Assembly: GCA_014649575.1 (NCBI GenBank)
Contig: BMTH01000022.1
Span: 1 to 64,000 of the forward strand
Direction: 5' to 3'
Length of the DNA: 64,000 bases
Source: Streptomyces griseoincarnatus
Lineage (GTDB): Bacteria > Actinomycetota > Actinomycetes > Streptomycetales > Streptomycetaceae
The notes under the pieces are model-generated. The model saw nothing but the letters and a program-made list of their open reading frames with translations. It was not told the origin of the DNA and searched no databases. The position numbers and the translations under genes were made by a program. Below are positions 33,181-40,514 of the stretch, in pieces (position 1 is the stretch's first letter; every line of letters starts with the position of its first letter).

Positions 33181-33273
33181 TCAGGCGCGACAGCAGGCGG
33201 CGCTGACGACGTGACCGAAGTCGACATGCCGACGACGTACGAGTCGCTGCTGCACAGGGGACATGTCCCTCAT
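33181..33273 (-). CDS. Putative cysteine leader peptide upstream of winged-helix gene
   Basis: A 30-codon ORF (start 33273, alternative ATG at 33264) encoding MRDMSPVQQRLVRRRHVDFG then HVVSAACCRA. The RRRHVDFG...SA.C core matches the peptide at 31416-31517, and two adjacent Cys codons (TGC TGT) lie just before the last two codons. It is followed directly by a strong GC hairpin and, 105 bases on, by the winged-helix regulator gene. The same operator motif as in front of the ssu leader lies 29 bases upstream of the ATG. The ribosome-binding site is weak, so initiation may be inefficient or leaderless. Confidence 0.72.
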   Translation of the reverse strand: MRDMSPVQQRLVRRRHVDFGHVVSAACCRA

Positions 33274-33302
33274 GCTGCGCACCCCCGTGAGCACCGTCAA
33301 GC

Positions 33303-33325
33303 TTTTCCTAGTAAATCTGTAGGGA
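33303..33325. promoter_or_regulatory. Bipartite operator TCCCTA-N9-TAGGAAAA, site 2
   Basis: On the minus strand this is the same TCCCTA-N9-TAGGAAAA as at 31541-31563, with identical spacer length but a different spacer sequence. It lies 29 bases before the second leader-peptide ATG, in an AT-rich patch. The conservation of both halves with a divergent spacer is what a protein-binding site would give. Confidence 0.7.
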
Positions 33326-33374
33326 AAGAAGGTTTCGTCTCACATGCTGAGCGCGTGGGGCCGGTCGGCGGGAC

Positions 33375-33490
33375 GTGACCATGCCGCCGTCTGCTCACCC
33401 TGCTCGCCGCGGCCGGAGCTGTCGGCGCGCTGCCCGTGTCGGCGCCCGCCCGCGCAGCCGACGGCGACACCGTCGTCAAGCCGCTGCCGC
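33375..33490 (+). pseudogene. 5' remnant of a secreted-protein gene
   Basis: After a GTG/ATG at 33375-33383 the sequence shifts one base and then encodes a typical export signal: RRLLTLLAAAGAVGALPV followed by SAPARAADGDTVVKPLPPG. The homology-like reading ends there and runs into the 3' end of the opposing DMT gene. A frameshift at the second or third codon and loss of the body make this a relic. The parent family is not identifiable. Confidence 0.4.
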
Positions 33491-33512
33491 CCGGCCGTCG
33501 GTCGCCCGTGGT

Positions 33513-34610
33513 TCAGGCGGCCCGGCGCTCCCCGGCCCTCCGCCCGGGACACCGGTCCCGTCTCCTCCGCCGCCCCGGTCTCCGGGCGGAGTGGAGCGCG
33601 ACGCTCTCCTGGGTGTGCGCCGGGGGGACGAGGGCCGTCCCTGCCGACGGGCTCGGCGCGTACGGTTCCGTGACCGCCGGCGGCGTCCACCGCGGGAAGC
33701 CGGACGTGCCCGTGGTCGCCGGGACCGGTGCGCGTACCGCTGCCGAGGGCGTGCCCGGCTCGTCCGGAGCCTCCGCAGGACCTGCGGAGGTCCCCTCGGC
33801 GGCCCGTGACAGCAGGACCACGCCCCACGCCGCGAGACCGGCGCCGAACAGGCCGAACACCATGCCGGGCGCGCCGCCCCGGAGGTGTTCGCCGAGCAGG
33901 CCCAGTCCGATCACCGCCGCCGCCAGCGGATTGGCGAGCGTGACCATCGCCAAGGGAGCCCCGAGGCCACCCCGGTACGCGGTCTGCGCGAGGAGGAGGC
34001 CGCCCGCCGAGAAGGCGGCGACCAGCAGCGCCACCCCGATCACGCGCATGTCGAGGAGCGGGCCGGTGCGGTCGGTCACCGCGACCGTCACCGTCTGGGT
34101 CAGCGCGGAGGCGACCCCCGACGCGATGCCCGACGCCGTCGCGTGACGCAGACCGGGACGGCTGCCGGGCCAGGACAGCAGGCCGATGAGTGACGCCGTG
34201 CCGCCCGCCAGGCCCAGCGCCTCCGGCACGCTCAGCACGTCGTCCGGCGCCGGTCCGGACGCCGTCGCGAGGAGCGCCGCCAGACCGGCCAGGGTGAGAG
34301 CCGTGCCCCGCCACTCCACCGCGCTCACCGGCCGCCCCGCCATCCGCGCCCCCAGCGGCACCGAGGCGACCAGGGTGAGCGCGCCCAGCGGCTGGACCAC
34401 CGTCAGCGGGCCGTACTTCAGGGCCACCACGTGCAGCAGCGCGGCCGCCGCGTTCAGGGAAACCGCACCCCACCAGGCGCCGCTGCCCAGCAGTCGCAGC
34501 GCCCCGGCGCCGGAGTCGTGGGTGGCCAGCCGCGCCTGCGTCACGGCGGCGAAGGCGTAGGCGACGGCCGACACCAGGGAGAGCAGGACCGCTGTCAGCA
34601 GGGCGCTCAT
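33513..34610 (-). CDS. DMT-superfamily (EamA-like) membrane transporter
   Basis: A 365-residue integral membrane protein with about ten helices (VLLSLVSAVAYAFAAVTQARL at the start, LHVVALKYGPLTVVQPLGAL, GLGAPLAMVTLANPLAAAVIGL), the layout of drug/metabolite transporters. Helices end near residue 285; a hydrophilic Pro/Ala/Arg tail of about 75 residues follows, ending in a run of Arg. The tail begins beside a near-perfect inverted repeat (33770-33790) and may be read-through into former intergenic DNA. The ATG overlaps the PAP2 fragment stop (ATGA). Substrate unknown. Confidence 0.75.
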   Translation of the reverse strand: MSALLTAVLLSLVSAVAYAFAAVTQARLATHDSGAGALRLLGSGAWWGAVSLNAAAALLHVVALKYGPLTVVQPLGALTLVASVPLGARMAGRPVSAVEWRGTALTLAGLAALLATASGPAPDDVLSVPEALGLAGGTASLIGLLSWPGSRPGLRHATASGIASGVASALTQTVTVAVTDRTGPLLDMRVIGVALLVAAFSAGGLLLAQTAYRGGLGAPLAMVTLANPLAAAVIGLGLLGEHLRGGAPGMVFGLFGAGLAAWGVVLLSRAAEGTSAGPAEAPDEPGTPSAAVRAPVPATTGTSGFPRWTPPAVTEPYAPSPSAGTALVPPAHTQESVALHSARRPGRRRRRDRCPGRRAGERRAA

Positions 34611-34832
34611 CGGCCCGCCCCCACGAGTGCCCCTGGGTGCCTCGGCCGGGGAACCGGCGTCGACGCGGGGGCGCGGCGCGGCCGGCGTACCACCGCGAGC
34701 GCGAGACCGAGCAGGGCCGCCGCCGCGAGCGCGTCCAGCCAGAAGTGGTTCGCCGTTCCGACGATCACCAGCAGGGTCACCAGCGGATGCAGCAGCCACA
34801 GCCACCGCCACGCCGTCCGTGGGCCATGGCCG
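34607..34832 (-). pseudogene. PAP2-family phosphatase, 3' fragment
   Basis: The minus-strand frame that stops at 34607 reads WRWLWLLHPLVTLLVIVGTANHFWLDALAAAALLG in two adjoining pieces; TANHFWLD carries the catalytic His and Asp of membrane PAP2 phosphatases (inositol-phosphorylceramide-synthase-like subgroup). Upstream of about 34832 the frame changes to unrelated sequence, so everything before the last two helices is missing. The stop is coupled to the DMT start, showing that an operon once existed here. Confidence 0.65.
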
Positions 34833-35368
34833 AACGGCACGGCTTCGCACCGCCCTACCCGTCCACCGTCGTGCTGCCCGACCCGCGCTCCGTGCGCGGC
34901 CGGCTGCTGCTCGCCGTGGGCCGTACCAAGGAGGGCGTCAACGAACTGGAGGCGGCGGAGAAGGCCGCCGCCGCGCGCGGCCACCTCAACCCGGTGCACG
35001 TCTTCGCCGCCGCCGACCTGGCCCGCGCCCTCACCACGGAGGACCCCGCCCGAGCGGCCCGGCTCGCCGTCGACGTCCGCCGCCGCGCCGAACGCCTCGG
35101 CACCGACACGGCGATAGGAGAGGCGCTGCGGGTGGCGGCCGCCCTGGACACCGGGCAACGCGCGGTCCGTCTCGCCGGCCAGGCGGTCACCTACCTGGAG
35201 TCCTCGCCCTGCCAGTACGAGCACGCCGCCGCCCGCATCGAGTACGGCGTGCTCGCCCGCTCCGTGCCCGACCTGGAACGGGGAGAGGCACTGGCCCGCT
35301 CGTGCGGCGCGGACGGCCTGGTGGAGCGGGCCCGCGCCGAACTGGCCACGGGCGTCGGACGCCGTTAG
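34826..35368 (+). pseudogene. C-terminal TPR fragment of a large (LAL/SARP-like) regulator
   Basis: An open frame of 180 codons from an ATG at 34826 encodes repeated helical hairpins: LLLAVGRTKEGVNELEAAEKAAAARGH, AARLAVDVRRRAERLGTDTAIG, QAVTYLESSPCQYEHAAARIEYG. This is the tetratricopeptide end of a large LuxR- or SARP-type ATPase regulator. No ATPase or DNA-binding part is present. It begins exactly where the opposing PAP2 fragment ends, so 34820-34835 is a rearrangement junction. It could still be translated, but a function is unlikely. Confidence 0.55.
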
Positions 35369-35628
35369 CCGCCAGGACGCCCCGCCGCCGGTCACGCCGC
35401 AGGCGCGTCCCGCGGCTGCCGGCCGTCCTGCGGCGCCGCGTCGGCAGCCCGGCCTCCAGGGCGGCCGCAGCACGCAGTCCACGTGTGCGTCGCCCAGCAC
35501 CTCACGGATGCCTTCGGGCTGCGTGCGCACCGCGGCTCGGGCTGACGGGCCAGGAGTTCACCACAGCGCGGTCTTCGGCCCGGGCACGCCGGATCTTCAG
35601 CACCTTGATCCGGCGGGCGGCCACGCCC

Positions 35629-36618
35629 TCAGCGCCCCGACGTCAGCAGGACCCACACCGGTCCCGGTGCGACGTTGACCGGGTCGCCGTCCGGCGTGGT
35701 GAGGGACGTGCCGTCCTCGGCGGCCGGGCGGCTCCAGGACGCCGGGTGGGCGCGCCCGTCGCGCAGCACCGTCGCCTTCCCCGACCCCACCGTCTCCGTG
35801 TACGGCGTGTTGTTGCCGAGGAAGTCGCGGAAGCCGGACCGGCGCACGGTCACGTCCTGCACGACCACCGTGGCCGCCGTGAGCCGGTCGCCGTCGCGGG
35901 TGGTCGCGGGGGAGCCGTCCATCGACACCTGCCAGCGCCCGTCGGCGTCCGACCAGGTGAAGGTGAAGCGGGCCGCCGGGAAGCGCACGGTGACCTCCTC
36001 CTCGGGCGTCCCGCCGGAGGGCGCGGGGCCCTCGCGGAAGCCGGTGGTCAGCGCGGCCTCGCCGGGTGGGTCCTCCAGCACCCGGTCCGGGCGCAGGAAC
36101 AGGTTGTGCGGGGCCGCCCGGCCGGGGTCCCGGTCGAAGGCGTCGGCCTCGGACGTGGGGTCCACGGGGGTGAGCGGCGCTTCGTCGATCAGCGGCAGCA
36201 GCTTGCTCTGGGCACCGGAGAAGGCGAGCAGGGGTTCGTCGAACTGGCGCAGCAGCTCCAGGTCGGACTCGCGGGCGCTGCGCACCGGCCCCACCGACTC
36301 GGGCAGCCGGGCGGCGTACACCGCCATCAGCCGGCTCAGCCCGCCCTCCACCTGTTCGACGTAGACCACGTCGGCATCGTCGAGACCGGACTGGGGCCGC
36401 GCGGCGGGCGCGTTGTCGATCTTCACGGCCAGGGCGGGAGGGGCCGCCCCGTCCTGCGTGGCGGTGGGCGACTCCCGGGCTCCGCGTCCGTCGTCCCCGT
36501 CGCCGCCCGACGTGCAGCCCGCCGCCAGTCCTGCCGCCAGCGCGGCGGCCAGCAGCACCCCGGCCCGCCTGCCGCCGCGCCGTCGCCGCGCCCTTCGTTC
36601 CGTGCCCACCGTCGCCAC
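35629..36618 (-). CDS. DUF3048 (YerB-like) lipoprotein
   Basis: A 329-residue exported lipoprotein; the signal peptide is Arg-rich with hydrophobic core GVLLAAALAAGLAAGC and lipobox Cys near residue 35. The mature protein begins with an acidic linker and then the DUF3048 N-terminal domain (ALAVKIDNAPAARPQSGLDDADVVYVEQVEGGLSRLMAVY) and C-terminal domain (GNNTPYTETVGSGKATVLRDG). Members of this family (Bacillus YerB) have no established biochemical role. The start GTG lies at 36618. It stands alone, between a 260-base stretch without credible genes (35369-35628) and the alcohol dehydrogenase promoter. Confidence 0.9.
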   Translation of the reverse strand: MATVGTERRARRRRGGRRAGVLLAAALAAGLAAGCTSGGDGDDGRGARESPTATQDGAAPPALAVKIDNAPAARPQSGLDDADVVYVEQVEGGLSRLMAVYAARLPESVGPVRSARESDLELLRQFDEPLLAFSGAQSKLLPLIDEAPLTPVDPTSEADAFDRDPGRAAPHNLFLRPDRVLEDPPGEAALTTGFREGPAPSGGTPEEEVTVRFPAARFTFTWSDADGRWQVSMDGSPATTRDGDRLTAATVVVQDVTVRRSGFRDFLGNNTPYTETVGSGKATVLRDGRAHPASWSRPAAEDGTSLTTPDGDPVNVAPGPVWVLLTSGR

Positions 36619-36835
36619 CGGCCGTCCTCAGTCATCCGTTGATTCGATTGTGCGCTTTTCCGATCGTCTACGCCGCTGCCCGGGCAGCAGGGATTCCGCG
36701 CGGTGGAGTCCGCCGATCGGCCCAGTGATCGGCGGTTCGGTGCCCGGTGCCTCGGGTACCCGGACGCAACCGCACGGGCGGCGCACGGACCCGCACGGCG
36801 TGACACACCGGCCGGCACGGAGGGAGCAGGCGGCG

Positions 36836-38026
36836 ATGAAGGCACTGACCTGGCAAGGGAAGCGGGACGTACGGGTCGAGACCGTCCCGGATCCCAAGAT
36901 CGAGGAGCCGACGGACGCGATCATCCGCGTCACCTCAAGCGGACTGTGCGGATCCGACCTGCACCTGTACGAGGTGCTCACCCCGTTCATGACCCCCGGC
37001 GACATCCTCGGTCACGAACCGATGGGCATCGTGGAAGAGGTCGGCGCGGCCGTCCCGGACCTCCAGGTCGGCGACCGGGTCGTCGTGCCCTTCCAGATCG
37101 CCTGCGGGAACTGCTGGATGTGCCTGACCGGGCTGCCCACCCAGTGCGAGACCACACAGGTCACCGCCGAGGGCATGGGCGCGGCCCTGTTCGGCTACAC
37201 CCGCCTCTACGGCGCGGTGCCCGGCGCCCAGGCGGAGTACCTGCGGGTGCCGCAGGCCCAGTACGGCCCCATCAAGGTGCCGGAGGGCCCGGCGGACGAC
37301 CGTTTCGTCTACCTCTCCGACGTGCTGCCCACCGCCTGGCAGGCCGTCGCCTACGCCGAGGTCCCCAAGGGCGGCAGCGTCGCGGTGCTCGGCCTCGGCC
37401 CCATCGGGGACATGGCCTGCCGGATCGCCCAGGTCCAGGGCGCCGGGCGGGTGTTCGGCGTGGACCTGGTCCCGGAACGGCTGCGGCGGGCCAAGGCGCG
37501 CGGCGTGGAGACCTTCGACCTGCGCTCCTTCGACGACGAGAAGGAACTCGTCGAGGCGATCCGCGACCAGACCGACGGCCGCGGCCCCGACGCCGTGATC
37601 GACGCCGTCGGCACCGAGGCGCACGGCAGCGCGGCGGCCCGCATGGTGCAGAACGCCTCCGCGCTGCTGCCCCGCAAGATCAGCGGCCCGATGGCCGAAC
37701 GCTTCAGCGTGGACCGGCTCGCCGCCCTCTACACCGCCATCGAGCTGGTCCGCCGCGGCGGCACCATCTCGCTGTCCGGCGTCTACGGCGGCATGGCCGA
37801 CCCGATGCCCATGCTCACCCTGTTCGACAAGCAGGTGCAGATGCGCATGGGGCAGGCCAACGTGCGCCGCTGGAGCGACGAGATCATCCCTTACCTCACC
37901 GACGAGGACCCGCTCGGCGTCGACGACTTCGCCACCCACCGCGTCCCCCTGGACGAGGCTCCCGAGGCCTACGACATGTTCCAGAAGAAGCGCGACGGCG
38001 CGGTCAAGGTGCTGATGAAGCCCTGA
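36836..38026 (+). CDS. Zinc-dependent alcohol dehydrogenase (glutathione-independent formaldehyde dehydrogenase-like)
   Basis: A 396-residue medium-chain dehydrogenase. Catalytic zinc ligands C38 and H60 (CGSDLH, GHEPMG) and the four structural-zinc cysteines C90, C93, C96, C104 (CGNCWMC...QC) are present; the Rossmann motif is AVLGLGPIGDMACRIAQ. The length and the insert around GYTRLYGAVPGAQAEYL match the glutathione-independent formaldehyde-dehydrogenase-like subgroup. The ATG follows GGAGGGAG. It is convergent with the DNA ligase gene (15 bases between stops). The substrate is unknown. Confidence 0.9.
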   Translation: MKALTWQGKRDVRVETVPDPKIEEPTDAIIRVTSSGLCGSDLHLYEVLTPFMTPGDILGHEPMGIVEEVGAAVPDLQVGDRVVVPFQIACGNCWMCLTGLPTQCETTQVTAEGMGAALFGYTRLYGAVPGAQAEYLRVPQAQYGPIKVPEGPADDRFVYLSDVLPTAWQAVAYAEVPKGGSVAVLGLGPIGDMACRIAQVQGAGRVFGVDLVPERLRRAKARGVETFDLRSFDDEKELVEAIRDQTDGRGPDAVIDAVGTEAHGSAAARMVQNASALLPRKISGPMAERFSVDRLAALYTAIELVRRGGTISLSGVYGGMADPMPMLTLFDKQVQMRMGQANVRRWSDEIIPYLTDEDPLGVDDFATHRVPLDEAPEAYDMFQKKRDGAVKVLMKP

Positions 38027-38041
38027 CCCACGGCCCCACTG

Positions 38042-39109
38042 CTACGGCCCGCCGAGAATCTCCGCGAGGTCGTAGCGGACCGGCTCCTCCAGCTGCGCGT
38101 ACGTACAGCTCTCGGGGGCGCGGTCGGGGCGCCAGCGGCGGAAACGGGCGGTGTGCCGGAAGCGCTGCCCGTTCTCCATGTGGTCGTACGCGACCTCCGC
38201 CACCCGCTCCGGCCGCAGCGGCACCCACGACAGGTCCTTCTTGCCCGTCCAGCGGCTCGGCGCGCCGGGCAGCCGCGCCGACGCGTGCGCCGCCTCGTCC
38301 GCCCAGGCCGCCCACGGATGGTCCGACACGTCCTCCATCCGCAGCGGCTCCAGCTCCTCCACCAGTTCCGCGCGCCGCTTCATCGGGAAAGCGGCCGACA
38401 CGCCGACATGCTGAAGTGCGCCCTGCGCGTCGTACAGACCGAGCAGCAGCGAGCCCACCACCGGGCCGCTCTTGTGCAGCCGGTACCCGGCGACCACCAC
38501 GTCCGCCGTGCGCTCGTGCTTTATCTTGAACATGGCCCGCTCGTCCTGCCGGTACCGCAGGTCCAGCGGCTTGGCCACCACCCCGTCCAGGCCCGCCCCT
38601 TCGTACTGCTCGAACCAGCCCCGCGCGACCTCGACGTCCGTGGTCGCCGGCGCCACGTGCACCGGCGGGGTGGCGTCCCGCAGCGCCCGCACCAGCAGCT
38701 TCCGCCGGTCGGTGAGCGGCACGTCCAGCAGCGACTCGTCCGCGAGGGCCAGCAGGTCGAACGCCACGAACGACGCCGGGGTCCGCTCGGCGAGCGTCCG
38801 CACCCGGGAGTCCGCCGGATGGATGCGCTCCGTCAGCGCGTCGAAGTCCAGGTGCCCTTCGCGGGCGATGACGATCTCCCCGTCCACCACGCACCGCTCA
38901 GGCAGCCGCTCCCGCAGCGCCTCGGCCAGCTCGGGGAAGTACCGGGTGAGCGGCTTGCCCGTACGGCTGCCCAGCTCCACCTCGTCGCCGTCGCGGAACA
39001 CGATCGCCCGGAAGCCGTCCCACTTGGCCTCGTACTGCATGCCCGGCGGGATCTTCGCCACCGACTTGGCGAGCATCGGCTTGACGGGCGGCATCACCGG
39101 GAGGTCCAT
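38042..39109 (-). CDS. ATP-dependent DNA ligase (LigC/LigD-ligase type)
   Basis: A 355-residue ATP-dependent ligase. Motif I EAKWDGFR contains the adenylated lysine K29; motif III (ASFVAFDLLAL), motif IV (DGVVAKPLDLRYRQ), motif V (MFKIKHERTADVVVAGYR) and a C-terminal OB domain follow. Its size matches mycobacterial LigC or the isolated ligase domain of LigD, enzymes of non-homologous end joining or base-excision repair. The primase-polymerase domain gene is encoded divergently 357 bases away, so the LigD activities appear as two genes. No Ku gene is in the window. Confidence 0.93.
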   Translation of the reverse strand: MDLPVMPPVKPMLAKSVAKIPPGMQYEAKWDGFRAIVFRDGDEVELGSRTGKPLTRYFPELAEALRERLPERCVVDGEIVIAREGHLDFDALTERIHPADSRVRTLAERTPASFVAFDLLALADESLLDVPLTDRRKLLVRALRDATPPVHVAPATTDVEVARGWFEQYEGAGLDGVVAKPLDLRYRQDERAMFKIKHERTADVVVAGYRLHKSGPVVGSLLLGLYDAQGALQHVGVSAAFPMKRRAELVEELEPLRMEDVSDHPWAAWADEAAHASARLPGAPSRWTGKKDLSWVPLRPERVAEVAYDHMENGQRFRHTARFRRWRPDRAPESCTYAQLEEPVRYDLAEILGGP

Positions 39110-39184
39110 GGCTCGACTGTAAGGACGGAGAGGGTGCTCCGCGCCTCGAGACGCGGCATCGTCGAGCGTGCGGCGCCCTGTCGT

Positions 39185-39231
39185 GTGCCGGGTGCGGCCC
39201 GTCGAGGGCTGGTCGCGCAGCTCCCCGCGCC
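39185..39231 (+). repeat. Dispersed intergenic repeat, copy D
   Basis: The copy reads GTGCCGGGTGCGGCCCGTCG then AGGGCTGGTCGCGCAGCTCCCCGCGCC. It is about 95% identical over 47 bases to copy E at 39356-39403, as a direct repeat 171 bases apart in the ligase-polymerase intergenic region. Confidence 0.9.
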
Positions 39232-39355
39232 CGCCCCCGTGGCCTGCGGGCAGTCGTGCCGCTGGGGCGGCACGGGTGGGCGCAGGCGGCACCCTCTCGG
39301 CGGGCCTCGCCGTCAGCGTCGTACTTGAGGCTCACGGGGCGCCTCGCATTGTTGC

Positions 39356-39403
39356 GTGCCGGGTGCGGCCCGTCGGGGCTGGTCGCGCAGTTCCCCGCGC
39401 CCC
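39356..39403 (+). repeat. Dispersed intergenic repeat, copy E
   Basis: Direct repeat of copy D, with the canonical core GCGCAGTTCCCCGCGCCCC. It ends 64 bases before the polymerase-domain ATG. The 357-base intergenic region between the two repair genes holds only these repeats and the promoters. Confidence 0.9.
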
Positions 39404-39466
39404 TTCGGGACGCCGGGTGGGTGCGGCCGGTGTGCGGCGACCGGTCCCCGCGCCTACCGTGGCCGC

Positions 39467-40489
39467 ATGGGCGATGCGGTGGAGCTGGAGGTGGGCGGCC
39501 GGACGGTGCGGCTGTCCAGCCCGGACAAGGTGTTCTTCCCGGAGCGCGGCTACACCAAGCTGGACGTCGCCCGCTACTACCAGGCGGTCGCCCCCGGCAT
39601 CCTGCGCGCCCTGCGCGAGCGCCCCACCACCCTCCAGCGCTACCCGGACGGCATCGAGGGCGAGTGGTTCTACCAGAAGCGCGCCCCCAAGAGCATGCCC
39701 GACTGGATCCCCACCGCCCACATCACCTTCCCCAGCGGGCGCAGCGCCGACGAGATGTGCCCCACCGAGGAGGGCGCCGTGGTGTGGGCCGCCCAGTACG
39801 GCACGCTCACCTTCCACCCCTGGCCGGTGCGCCGCTCGGACGTCGACCACCCCGACGAACTGCGGATCGACCTCGACCCGCAGCCCGGCACCGACTACGA
39901 CGACGCCGCCCGCGCCGCCCACGAACTGCGCGCCGTCCTCGAGGAGTACGGGCTGCGCGGCTGGCCCAAGACCTCCGGCGGCCGCGGACTGCACGTCTTC
40001 GTGCCGATCGAGCCGCGCTGGACCTTCACCCAGGTCCGCCGCGCCGCCATCGCCGTGGGCCGCGAGATGGAACGGCGGATGCCGGAGCAGGTGACCATCA
40101 AGTGGTGGAAGGAGGAGCGCGGGGAGCGCATCTTCGTCGACTACAACCAGACCGCGCGTGACCGCACCATCGCCTCCGCCTACTCGGTGCGGCCCCGCCC
40201 GCACGCCCCCGTCTCCGCGCCGCTGCGCTGGGACGAGGTGGGCGTCGCCCGTCCGCAGGACTTCGACATCACGACGATGCCCGCGCGCTTCGCCGAACTC
40301 GGCGACGTGCACGCGGACATGGACGACCACGCCTTCTCCCTGGAACTCCTGCTGGAACTCGCCCGCCGCGACGAGCAGGACCACGGGCTCGGCGACCTGC
40401 CCTACCCGCCCGAGTACCCGAAGATGCCGGGCGAGCCCAGCCGGGTGCAGCCGAGCCGGGCCAGGAAGCCGAAACCCTCGGCCTCCTGA
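39467..40489 (+). CDS. LigD-type polymerase (primase) domain protein
   Basis: A 340-residue archaeo-eukaryotic-primase-fold polymerase as in LigD PolDom. The catalytic Asp pair is D135/D137 in RIDLDPQPGTDYDD; RGLHVFVPI, WWKEERGERIFVDYNQ and the N-terminal LSSPDKVFFPERGYTKLDVARYY are further family motifs. These enzymes add ribonucleotides at breaks during bacterial NHEJ. There is no Shine-Dalgarno: TACCGT, a TANNNT -10 form, ends six bases before the ATG, so a leaderless mRNA is likely. It is divergent from the DNA ligase and probably co-functions with it. Confidence 0.93.
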   Translation: MGDAVELEVGGRTVRLSSPDKVFFPERGYTKLDVARYYQAVAPGILRALRERPTTLQRYPDGIEGEWFYQKRAPKSMPDWIPTAHITFPSGRSADEMCPTEEGAVVWAAQYGTLTFHPWPVRRSDVDHPDELRIDLDPQPGTDYDDAARAAHELRAVLEEYGLRGWPKTSGGRGLHVFVPIEPRWTFTQVRRAAIAVGREMERRMPEQVTIKWWKEERGERIFVDYNQTARDRTIASAYSVRPRPHAPVSAPLRWDEVGVARPQDFDITTMPARFAELGDVHADMDDHAFSLELLLELARRDEQDHGLGDLPYPPEYPKMPGEPSRVQPSRARKPKPSAS

Positions 40490-40514
40490 CCCGGCCCACG
40501 CACCGGACAGCCGG

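Noticed and set aside
33436..34146. 236-codon plus-strand frame opposite the DMT gene
   Set aside because: Only its first about 18 residues look biological (end of a signal peptide); the rest is antisense to membrane helices.
35390..35530. Minus-strand frame with GIREVLGDAHVDCVLRPPW
   Set aside because: It looks briefly protein-like but has no start signal, no domain and no continuation; left as unassigned DNA.
38153..39328. 391-codon plus-strand frame
   Set aside because: Antisense to the DNA ligase, whose motifs I-V are complete.
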